A DNA stretch of 64,000 bases from Planctomycetota bacterium (lineage in GTDB: Bacteria > Planctomycetota > SZUA-567 > H5-PLA8): assembly GCA_015075375.1 (NCBI GenBank), contig JABTUM010000002.1, forward strand, positions 266,306 to 330,305, written 5' to 3'. The notes under the pieces are model-generated. The model was not told the origin of the DNA, did not search any database, and saw only the letters and a list, made by a program, of their open reading frames with translations. A program made the translations under genes and the position numbers. Positions 35,807 to 43,784 of this stretch are shown in pieces; position 1 is the stretch's first letter; each line of letters opens with the position of its first letter.

Positions 35807-37378
35807 ATGGCCAAATCGGGCAAGAAGAAACCGGCCGTACGCAAGAAGTCCGCAAGCCTGGGTGGCGTACGCAAAGGCGGCACTACGGTTCAGGTGACCA
35901 ATTCCGGGCTGGAGGTTTGGCTCTACGACGACGCCAACCTTGCGTCGATTCGCGGCGCGAAGGGCTCCGACAAGGGCTTTGGCGGTATGCCGCCGGGTTT
36001 CGAAGCAAAGACCCAGCAAGGCCTGATCGTCGGGTACAGCCTGTATCAGGACGACGAGGTCCATCTGGCCGTTTTCGTCGGCAAGCCGTTTTCGGAAAAG
36101 GAGAGCTCCGCCGCGCGCTGGCTCGAACCGCAGACCGCGTTTCTGCGCCTGCCGTCCGGTACGCTTTGCATCGAATCCAACGACGCCAGCCGTGTGGGGC
36201 CGGAGTACCTGAAAGAGCACGCCGCCGAAGGCGGGCGCGTTCAGGTGCCGCCCGGCGATTACCGCCTCACGCTCTACCGCATCGACCACGAAGCACTCGA
36301 CCGGGAAGGCTTGGCGTGGGAAGGGCCGCAAGAGGTCATCGTCCTGACCCCGGGCGGGAGCCCGAAGGATGCCGCCGCTGAGCTGTTGCCGTTCCAGCAT
36401 CGGCGCGACACAAGCTGGGTGGGGCGCTACAAGATCGACGGCCGCCGCGCCGAAGCGCTCGCTTGGTTCGACGACTACTGGGATACCTACATTCTGAACT
36501 TGGACGCCCCCGCGCTCGAGAAGCTGGGCCTAAAGCCGGGCGGTTACGTACGGACCCATGTTCCGGCGGCGGGTCTCACGCTCGTCAGTTCGTTTGCCGC
36601 ATCCTGGGACGATGCGCGCCGCTTGCCGCCTCCCGCAGGCATGGAATTGGATGAGTACGGGTATGCGGCGCTTACCAATATGAGCGAATGGGACGGCGCC
36701 GAAGCGTTTTTCGGCCGCCGCGACGCCACCAAAACGCGGGTTGAAGACAAGCACCACCACATCTGGCTGCCGGCTGTCGTAGAGGTGCTGGACGTGCGTC
36801 CGCAGGAGCGCCTGGGACCGGAGTTGGCGCCGGCGCAACTCGAGAAGAAGACCTATTACGACGCCGGATTTCTAGGCATGGTGCTTTCCGAGGTCCTTCC
36901 GGAAGTGGCGGACCTTGAGGAACTTCCGCTGCCCGCGGCGCTTAAGCGCCTGGACAAGAAGCTCGACAAGATGGGGCTGCAGGCACAAGGTGACCGATGC
37001 TGGGAAGAACGCCGCGGTGCGCTCACGGTGGAATCGTGCGTTCGCTTTTACACCGGACTTTCCAACGCCTTTGCCGTGGCCTGGGCGGGGGAAGGCATCT
37101 TCCATCTGATCTTTCTCAGCGAGTTGGAGGATCGAACCTGGATTCTTACCGGTTTAGCAGACGATTTGGAGCGCTTCATCAAGAAACGCGGGCCCAACGG
37201 GCTCTACCTGCCCAATCCCCTGGTACAGTTCGAAGCGATAGATGAGCCGCTGGCTAAAATTTTCTCGGCGCATAAGGCCGCACTCAAGAAGGCGGCGTCC
37301 AAGGCAGTTACCGCTCCGGTAAAGGTGGAGGAATGCGTGGCTGCGTTCGAGCGTTTTCGGAAAGCGGCGTTCGAGTAA
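35807..37378 (+). CDS. Large cytoplasmic protein of unknown function
   Basis: 523 residues from ATG 35807 (GGG about 9 nt upstream; the open frame before it has no ribosome site). It begins with a very basic stretch (MAKSGKKKPAVRKKSASLGGVRKGG) and continues with mixed alpha/beta sequence containing LEVWLYDDANLAS, PPGDYRLTLYRIDHEAL, EDKHHHIWLPAVVEV and a C-terminal EECVAAFERFRKAAFE. No signal peptide, membrane helix or known motif was found. It is divergent from the LacI gene, with a 173-bp intergenic region. Confidence 0.7.
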   Translation: MAKSGKKKPAVRKKSASLGGVRKGGTTVQVTNSGLEVWLYDDANLASIRGAKGSDKGFGGMPPGFEAKTQQGLIVGYSLYQDDEVHLAVFVGKPFSEKESSAARWLEPQTAFLRLPSGTLCIESNDASRVGPEYLKEHAAEGGRVQVPPGDYRLTLYRIDHEALDREGLAWEGPQEVIVLTPGGSPKDAAAELLPFQHRRDTSWVGRYKIDGRRAEALAWFDDYWDTYILNLDAPALEKLGLKPGGYVRTHVPAAGLTLVSSFAASWDDARRLPPPAGMELDEYGYAALTNMSEWDGAEAFFGRRDATKTRVEDKHHHIWLPAVVEVLDVRPQERLGPELAPAQLEKKTYYDAGFLGMVLSEVLPEVADLEELPLPAALKRLDKKLDKMGLQAQGDRCWEERRGALTVESCVRFYTGLSNAFAVAWAGEGIFHLIFLSELEDRTWILTGLADDLERFIKKRGPNGLYLPNPLVQFEAIDEPLAKIFSAHKAALKKAASKAVTAPVKVEECVAAFERFRKAAFE

Positions 37379-37398
37379 AGCCAGGGCCGCCAGAGCGG

Positions 37399-40101
37399 CT
37401 ACAGCAGGCCGCGGTCGAAGTTGGCGCAGTGGCCTTGCGGCACATTCTTTCCGGCGCGGATCTGGCGCCAACGAGCGCGCAACTCGGCGGACTCGTACGC
37501 GCGGTATACGAACTCAGCGCGCAGGTTTCGTGCGCCGGCGGCGGCCAAATCCTTCAATCGCGGCGAGAGACAGTACGCGCCTTCGCTGAGCACGATGGTC
37601 CGGCAGTGGTAATCCAGCGCCAAGAATCGTTCGCCGAAGCTGCTCGTGAGCGCCATCTGTTCGAAGCGGCAATTCGCTTTGCCCGGGCAGCCGCCGATTA
37701 GATTGGCGTACGCGCAGCTCTCCGCCAAAAAGAGCGGCGTGTCCTGGTGCACGATCACGGTGGCCTGTTCGGCGAATTCGCCCAGCAGCGAGCGCAGATT
37801 CTCCAAACCGTCCTCGGGCGAACAGACAAAGCGCGCGGCGCCCATCTCGGCCAATTGCTGTGCGGCCAGCCGGTTGATCGCGTACAGCGACCAGTCCGCG
37901 GCCAGATCCAGGCCCGCCGCTCGGACGGCAGCGGCGTCCGGGGGCACGCCCAGGAACGTCCAGCCCGAGACATTGGCAAGTTCCCATTTCGTCCAGCCGG
38001 CAGCGCGGAGCTTCTCGATCTTGTGTACGAGTTGCCGCTCTTCCCACTTTCGCGTCAGCGCAGGCAGCGCCAGACGGATGCGCTCGCGGCCCAAGCGTGC
38101 GGAAAGCGCCTCCAGTTGGGGCTCCAGCGCCGCCAGTCCGTCGCGGGCGATGTCCACCACCAGCTCGTCGAGGCCTTCGAAGTCCGCGTCTTCCAAAGCA
38201 TCCAGCGCGCCGATGTGATCGGTTTTCAACGCCCAAGCAAACGCGGATCGCTCGCCCGTGGTCTTCTTGGCGCGCGGCTCGGTTTCGGCCCACAGCGTAT
38301 CCAGGCGCCGCTTGCCGCGGGCTTGGAGTTCCGCTTCGGCTCGCGCGCAGAGTTCGCGGCGCAGCGCGTTGAGTTTAGATGCGGGTACGAAGAGCCCGTT
38401 CGGGTTGCGCAGATTAAGTTCCGCCAGCTCGAAGCGTGTCTCGCCCAGCTTTTCGAAAGCCTGCCGCACCGCCTTTTCGGTGCCTGCCGCATCGCGCGCC
38501 GCCTCAAACGGGCCGGGCAGCGTCTCGCGGACCTCAACGGCTTCCTCTCGCTCGTGCCGGGCCGGTACGCGCAGCACCGCCGCCATTGCCTCGCGCGCCA
38601 GGGTCAGCTCAACGCTCACATCGCGCCGAGAGCGGAACTTGCTGGGATTGGGCCGGTCGAAGGCAAAACGGCGCTTCACGTCCTGCGAGCTGGAGCAGTA
38701 GACGGCCGCGCCTTGCGGGAGCGGCGGATGGTCTTCGGGCAGCTTGACCTCCACGTAGCTTCCGGCCGGGGCCTCGTACGCGCGTTCGGAGTTGTCGCGG
38801 CCGTCCAGGACGCGTAGCTCTTCGACGGCAAAGCCGAACGGCCGGCCAAGCGTCGGCAGATCGATTTGCAATCCGTCGTGCCGCTCGAGTGCTCGATTGG
38901 AGCGGAAGCGCAGCCACGGCTGTCCGTGGCGGTCGTTAACCACCTGATCGACTTCGCCCACCGGCGTCCCGCGGTGGCCCACGGTATCGCGGTCAGCCAC
39001 CTCTTTGTCGCGGTGCGACTGCACGAACAGGCGTGTCCACGGCCGGCTGAAGACGGTCTGGAGGTCGGCCTCGCGCGCCGCGCGTTCGTCGGGCGCGATC
39101 GAACCGTCCAGCAGGCCGCGGTAATAATCGGTGGTGGTGGCGACGTAGAGCGGGCTTTTCTTGCGCCCTTCGATCTTGAAGCAGCTCACGCCGGCCGCCT
39201 GCAACGCGGGCAGATGGTCGGGCAACGCCAGATCCTTCATGCTGAACGGAAAGCCGTTGCCGGGATCTCGCTTCGTCGGCGCTCCGTCGCGCAGCGTTTC
39301 GGGAGCGCCTTCGACGGTGTAGCTGTCGCGGCACGTGTACGCGCACTTGCCGCGGTTGCCGCTGCGGCCCACCTGCTGCGAGCTGAACAGGCACAGGCCG
39401 CTGTAGCTGTAGCAAAGCGCACCGTGGACGAAGACTTCCGTCTCCACTCCGGAGGTGGCCGTGATCTCGTTCACTTCCTCGAAGGTCAGCTCGCGCGCCA
39501 GGACTACGCGCGCGAAGCCCATGGCGCGCAGCGCTTCGGCGCCCGCGCGGTTATGCACCGCCATCTGCGTGCTGCCGTGGAGTTCGAGCGCAGGGAAATG
39601 CTTGCGCAGCAGGCCGTAGACGCCGAGATCCTGCAGGATCACCGCGTCGACGCCGATGTCTTCCAGCGCCGCGACGGTATCCACCAGTTCACGGAGTTCG
39701 TGCTGCAGGATCAGCGTGTTCAGCGTCACGAAGACGCGCCGCCGGGGAGTCAGGCTGTGCGCGAAGGCGGTGATGACATCCAACTCTTCGAGCGTGAAAT
39801 TTTGCGCTTCGGCGCGCGCCGAGAATTTCTGAAGCCCCAAGTAAATCGCGTCGGCCCCGTAATAAAAGGCGGCGCACGCCGCGTCGAACCCGCCGGCCGG
39901 CGCGAGCAGTTCCGCGGGACGGGCAGGCGCCTGCCCGGGAAGGAGCGGCACCGAAAGCGGCGCCTCCGGCGAGTGCAGGTTGTATTCGCCCTGCGGGCCT
40001 TCCGGTTCGGGCGCGGCTTCCGCCGCGGGCAAAGGCGAAGCGACGGCGTAGCCCTGCCAGCTTGGGCGCAGCGATGACGATGGGGTGGGGGTATGGCTCA
40101 T
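37399..40101 (-). CDS. Peptidase U32 / RlhA-like family protein
   Basis: 900 residues from ATG 40101. The N-terminal ~380 residues are the U32 domain: ELLAPAGGFDAACAAFYYGADAIYLG, HGSTQMAVHNRAGAEAL, FVHGALCYSYSGLCLFSSQ and GRSGNRGKCAYTCR, where the cysteines probably hold an iron-sulfur cluster; the FKIEGRKKSPLYVATTT region follows. A central DUF3656-like part and a second barrel-like half bring the length to that of the long RlhA-type proteins. RlhA hydroxylates C2501 of 23S rRNA, while other U32 proteins modify tRNA; a role in rRNA modification is the best guess. Probably not a secreted protease. Confidence 0.82.
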   Translation of the reverse strand: MSHTPTPSSSLRPSWQGYAVASPLPAAEAAPEPEGPQGEYNLHSPEAPLSVPLLPGQAPARPAELLAPAGGFDAACAAFYYGADAIYLGLQKFSARAEAQNFTLEELDVITAFAHSLTPRRRVFVTLNTLILQHELRELVDTVAALEDIGVDAVILQDLGVYGLLRKHFPALELHGSTQMAVHNRAGAEALRAMGFARVVLARELTFEEVNEITATSGVETEVFVHGALCYSYSGLCLFSSQQVGRSGNRGKCAYTCRDSYTVEGAPETLRDGAPTKRDPGNGFPFSMKDLALPDHLPALQAAGVSCFKIEGRKKSPLYVATTTDYYRGLLDGSIAPDERAAREADLQTVFSRPWTRLFVQSHRDKEVADRDTVGHRGTPVGEVDQVVNDRHGQPWLRFRSNRALERHDGLQIDLPTLGRPFGFAVEELRVLDGRDNSERAYEAPAGSYVEVKLPEDHPPLPQGAAVYCSSSQDVKRRFAFDRPNPSKFRSRRDVSVELTLAREAMAAVLRVPARHEREEAVEVRETLPGPFEAARDAAGTEKAVRQAFEKLGETRFELAELNLRNPNGLFVPASKLNALRRELCARAEAELQARGKRRLDTLWAETEPRAKKTTGERSAFAWALKTDHIGALDALEDADFEGLDELVVDIARDGLAALEPQLEALSARLGRERIRLALPALTRKWEERQLVHKIEKLRAAGWTKWELANVSGWTFLGVPPDAAAVRAAGLDLAADWSLYAINRLAAQQLAEMGAARFVCSPEDGLENLRSLLGEFAEQATVIVHQDTPLFLAESCAYANLIGGCPGKANCRFEQMALTSSFGERFLALDYHCRTIVLSEGAYCLSPRLKDLAAAGARNLRAEFVYRAYESAELRARWRQIRAGKNVPQGHCANFDRGLL

Positions 40102-40230
40102 GCGGCGAGTCCGTCCTCGAACGTACGCGGCCAGTATACCGGAAAGCCCGGCCCGCTGGCGCATATAAAGGAAGATGCCGGGACGCGCTACGCGCCTCGG
40201 CCTCCGGTACTCGGGCGGACCGAATGCGGA

Positions 40231-41994
40231 CTACTGCTGTTCGGGCGGGAAGATGCTGATCTCCACGCGGCGGTTGAGCGTGTGGTTGTCCGGCTGGTTC
40301 GGATCGAATGCTTTTTCCCAGCCGACGCCCTTCACGATGAACTTGTTCGGGTCGAACTTGAACTTTTCGATCAGCGCCTGCTTGATCGAGTTGGCGCGGT
40401 CGAGACTGAGGCGCCTCACCGCGTCCTCGGGAACTTTGCCGCGCATGCTCGAGTCGGTGTGCCCTTCGATCAGGACCACGGCGCGGTCGAACTGTCCCGA
40501 GAGCCGTGCGCACTGCTCCAGCGTCGCGTCGACGTTCGGATCGTACAGCTTTCCGGCCACCAGATTGCCGAACTGATCGCGCGCGCCTTCGTACGGATTG
40601 GCGCTGTTCGGGAAGAAGTTGATCCGGATCGTCTGGGTCAGAATGGGAGCCTCGGCGATCTGCTTGACCGCGCCGGGCGTGAAGCTCGCCACGTTTTCGT
40701 CCTGGTGGTGCTTGAACGTACCCTTTTCCTGAAGCTTCTTGATGAAGCCGAAGTCCATCACTTGGTCGAAATTCACCGGCGCATCCATGCGGCCCAGCTT
40801 GCGGTACACGTAGCCCGCATTGCTCCAGGTCCGCTCGAAGTTGGTCGGGTTCGACTGGTTCAGGAAGAACTGCACGTTTTCGGCGAAGTTGGTGGTGTGG
40901 AAGTCGCCGCGCATGCCGTCCACTTCCTGCGGCGTCATCTGAAACGCGGCGGCCATCCAAGCGCATGCCGGCGCGGGATCGGCCTTGACCATGTCCATGC
41001 CTTCGAAGATCCCCGCCACGAGGCCCTCGACGATCTCGGGATGGTCGCGCACGAAGTCCGCGCGCACCGCGTACACGTCGGCGATCAGCTTGTTCGCGTC
41101 GGCGGTGCTGCTGAGGATTTTCGTTCCCGCCACGCGTTCGGGAATGTTGTAAATGTCCGGCGCCCACGTCACGCAGGCGTGCACGCTGGGATCGCTCACG
41201 AACGCCGCCGCGGCCTCGAAAGCGGTCGCGGTGTACTTGGGCTTGATGTCCGCCGGCTTCATCCCGGCGCTCAACAGGAGCGAGGTGAGGTAGTACTCGC
41301 TCGGCGCGTTCTGAGCCAGGGTTATGGTCTTTCCGGCCAGGTCTTTCACGCTCTTGATGGATTTCGTCCGGACCACGATCCCGTCGCCGCCGCTGGACCA
41401 GTCGATCTGCTGTACGATGCGCGGGCTCGTCCGGCTGTCGCGCAGGAGTTCGCCCGCGAAAAGCACCAGCATGTCCACGGTGCCCCACATACTATGCACT
41501 TCGCCCGCCGCGAAGGCATCGCGCGCCGCGACCGGATCGTCCATCAGCTTCATCTGCACTTTGAAGCCGTACTTCTTGAAGAAGACGCTCTCTTCGTTCG
41601 GTTCGGTGCCGTGGTTGGCCGCGATGACCGGCAGCCACCCGGCCCAGACGTTGTAGCTGAAGACGAAGGTCTTGTTCTTTTCGTCCCACTTGTAGGCCGC
41701 CGCACCCTTCACCGGCGGGAGTTTGTCGGCCGGAACGTATTTGTATTCCTTTACCGTCGTGATGCCCGTCAGGTCGGGCGCTTCCAGGCTTTCGCCGGGC
41801 GGCGGAGGGTTCTCGGGCCCGTCGGGCGCCGGCGCATCTCCGGTTTTCTTCGTGACCGGTCCGGGTCCGTTGGGCTTAGGGGTTTCGCCCTTGCCCATCA
41901 CGATATAGACGCCCAGACCCACCAACCCCAGGATCAGGACGATCGAGATCAGCTTGCCCAAGGGCGTCAGGGAGCTTCCGGCTTCATCCGACAT
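40231..41994 (-). CDS. Membrane-anchored ABC substrate-binding domain fused to an OmpA-like domain
   Basis: 587 residues. An uncleaved N-terminal membrane helix (LISIVLILGLVGLGVYIVMG, no lipobox) and a Pro-rich linker lead to a type 2 periplasmic binding domain of the NrtA/TauA/NMT1 kind (about 100-420): YNVWAGWLPVIAANH, KYGFKVQMKLMDD, DGIVVRTKSIKSVKDLAGKTI, APSEYYLTSLLL. The C-terminal ~130 residues are an OmpA peptidoglycan-binding domain (VVLIEGHTDSS, LSLDRANSIKQAL, VKGVGW, NRRVEISIFP). The protein should span the periplasm from the inner membrane to the cell wall. The cognate permease and ATPase are at 49336-50987, with PspA and AAA+ genes between. GAGGA precedes the ATG. Confidence 0.9.
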   Translation of the reverse strand: MSDEAGSSLTPLGKLISIVLILGLVGLGVYIVMGKGETPKPNGPGPVTKKTGDAPAPDGPENPPPPGESLEAPDLTGITTVKEYKYVPADKLPPVKGAAAYKWDEKNKTFVFSYNVWAGWLPVIAANHGTEPNEESVFFKKYGFKVQMKLMDDPVAARDAFAAGEVHSMWGTVDMLVLFAGELLRDSRTSPRIVQQIDWSSGGDGIVVRTKSIKSVKDLAGKTITLAQNAPSEYYLTSLLLSAGMKPADIKPKYTATAFEAAAAFVSDPSVHACVTWAPDIYNIPERVAGTKILSSTADANKLIADVYAVRADFVRDHPEIVEGLVAGIFEGMDMVKADPAPACAWMAAAFQMTPQEVDGMRGDFHTTNFAENVQFFLNQSNPTNFERTWSNAGYVYRKLGRMDAPVNFDQVMDFGFIKKLQEKGTFKHHQDENVASFTPGAVKQIAEAPILTQTIRINFFPNSANPYEGARDQFGNLVAGKLYDPNVDATLEQCARLSGQFDRAVVLIEGHTDSSMRGKVPEDAVRRLSLDRANSIKQALIEKFKFDPNKFIVKGVGWEKAFDPNQPDNHTLNRRVEISIFPPEQQ

Positions 41995-42067
41995 GATGGT
42001 TCCTCGCGTTTTCGTTTTGGCGAATCAACGTCTCATCTTTATCGAGTACGGCCGTCCAGCGGACAGG

Positions 42068-42868
42068 TTAAGAACCGGCTTGGGGGCTTTCCGGCTGGCT
42101 CGCCGGACCCATTTCTTTCACGCCCGGCGCGGCTTCGGTGGCGCCGGGTCCCATCTCCTTCTGCGCCGCATCGGGCAAACCCGGAGCCTGGATACCCTGC
42201 TCGGCCAGGAATTCCGCCAACGCTGCGGACTCCAGCGCCTTCTCTTCGCTTTCCTTGGCGTTCAATTTTTCCATGTCCACGATGTCCTTGGCAACGCGCG
42301 CTTTGCCCGCCGAAACTTCGTAGCGCTTGTTCAGGACCTCCTCCACCGTCTTCATCGTGTCGCCCATGTCGCCGATTTCGAAGGATACGCTGCCCAGCGC
42401 CGCGGCCGCTTCGGCCTGCGCTTCCTTGATCTTCACCTGCGAGAGTTGCTTCTCCAGGCGCCGGACTTTTTCTTCGAACTCCTTCTGGACGACCTTGGCC
42501 TGGCGCAGATTGGCCGTGTAGGCCTCTTCGGTATCCTTCAATTCGGCCGTATCGTTCTCGAGGTCGGCGCGGGTTTCCTGAAGTTCGCGCGCCAGCGCAC
42601 CGGCGAGCTGCAGGTTCCCTGCGCGGTGGTTGGCCAGCACCCGCCGCTCCAGGTCCTTAAGCTTCGCGCTCTTGGTCTTGATTTGGGTTTTGAGCCGTTC
42701 GGCGATGCCGGCCATCCGCGCCAGCGCCATGTTGTACTGCGCCATCTTGTCGCGGAATTCCTGCCTCGCCGCCTCCATCAAGGCTTCGGGGTTGGCTTCT
42801 TCCAGGCCGCTGACGAAGAGGCCCAGGAAGCCCTTGAACAAACGTCCGATACGCGCAAAGAAAGCCAT
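42068..42868 (-). CDS. pspA: PspA/IM30 family membrane-maintenance protein
   Basis: 266 residues. It starts with an amphipathic helix (MAFFARIGRLFKGFLGLFVSG) and EEANPEALMEAARQEFRDKM, followed by a long coiled coil (about 35-210) as in PspA, Vipp1 and IM30, which form ESCRT-III-like rods and rings on damaged membranes. A low-complexity Pro/Gly/Glu tail of about 45 residues is extra. The gene lies between the coiled-coil gene at 43047 and the substrate-binding/OmpA gene, in the same direction. No pspF, pspB or pspC homologue was seen, so control must differ from the E. coli system. Confidence 0.92.
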   Translation of the reverse strand: MAFFARIGRLFKGFLGLFVSGLEEANPEALMEAARQEFRDKMAQYNMALARMAGIAERLKTQIKTKSAKLKDLERRVLANHRAGNLQLAGALARELQETRADLENDTAELKDTEEAYTANLRQAKVVQKEFEEKVRRLEKQLSQVKIKEAQAEAAAALGSVSFEIGDMGDTMKTVEEVLNKRYEVSAGKARVAKDIVDMEKLNAKESEEKALESAALAEFLAEQGIQAPGLPDAAQKEMGPGATEAAPGVKEMGPASQPESPQAGS

Positions 42869-43046
42869 GGCGCTTGTATTCCTTCATCGAGTGAGCAGCA
42901 ATGCGGGCATTGTAGCCAGCCGGTGCGCCGCTCACAAGCCTTTCCGGCCCCACCTTTTAGCCGGTCCTGCGGGTCCGCACTATGTATCAGAATAGAGATT
43001 TAAGGCTTTCGGCGAACCCGGCTGGAATCCGAGGCCGGCGCTGCGG

Positions 43047-43709
43047 TCAGGAACCGTTTCTCGTGACGATGGGCTTTTCGGTCAGGAAGCTAACGGTCCA
43101 CTCCAGTTCCGCCTCGGCCGCATCCTTCGCCGTCAGCCAGGCATTCCAGTGTTCGGCATCGAGCGCAGCCGCTGCCGCGGCCTCCTGCTTGAGCTTACCC
43201 AGCGCCGCCTGCAACTCGGCGATGCGCTGCTCCAGACCGGCTATTTCCTTGGCGCGCCGAGCAGCGCGTTCTTCGAGCTTTTGCTTCGCCACGGTCTCGA
43301 AGCGGTCGAGCGCCTGGTCGCGCCCCAAGGCTTCGCGCAGCACATCCTCTACCGCCGCAGGAGAGACAAACATGCCCGACAGTTCGGCCTGAACCTCGGC
43401 GCGCGAAAGTCCTTTCAAAGCCGGACTTTTCAGATGCTCGGTCAGGCGCTCCACGCCCCAGCCGTTTTCGGGCGGCTGCAACCCCGCCGCCGCGTAAATA
43501 TCGGATAGGGGTGCGGCGAGGAAATCGGGCTGCTGGGCCAATTCATTCAGGCCCGGTGCGTTTACTTCGCGAGACAACTCCGCCAGCGTGATCGTGCGCA
43601 TCTGCAACTTCGCGGGGCCCGCTTGCGGCGCCGCGGGTTCCTTAGGAGCCGATACTTTTAAAATGCCGAGCTTTCCGCCCAAGGCAAAAAGCTTATCGGA
43701 CAAGGACAT
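43047..43709 (-). CDS. Coiled-coil protein of unknown function
   Basis: 220 residues with GAGGAG 7 nt before the ATG. The N-terminal part is Ala/Pro-rich; a middle segment with QPDFLAAPLSDIYAAAGLQPPENGWGVERLTEHLKSPALKGL resembles a small helical domain; residues about 125-205 form a heptad-rich coiled coil (RAARRAKEIAGLEQRIAELQAALGKL). No signal peptide. It lies upstream of pspA on the same strand (178 nt apart) and may be its partner; no family was recognised. Confidence 0.7.
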   Translation of the reverse strand: MSLSDKLFALGGKLGILKVSAPKEPAAPQAGPAKLQMRTITLAELSREVNAPGLNELAQQPDFLAAPLSDIYAAAGLQPPENGWGVERLTEHLKSPALKGLSRAEVQAELSGMFVSPAAVEDVLREALGRDQALDRFETVAKQKLEERAARRAKEIAGLEQRIAELQAALGKLKQEAAAAAALDAEHWNAWLTAKDAAEAELEWTVSFLTEKPIVTRNGS

Positions 43710-43784
43710 GACGAAGCTCCTCGATGCGAATCGGCCTTAAACCCTATGCCGCGCGCGGCCGGAGGCCAAGAACCGATCGGTGCA

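Noticed and set aside
37399..40101. Secreted protease, from the name peptidase U32
   Set aside because: There is no signal peptide, and the long U32 proteins with conserved cysteines are RNA-modifying enzymes as far as known.
40093..42429. A 778-codon plus-strand frame across the binding-protein/OmpA and pspA genes
   Set aside because: Antisense shadow; it spans two well-supported minus-strand genes and has no recognisable domain.
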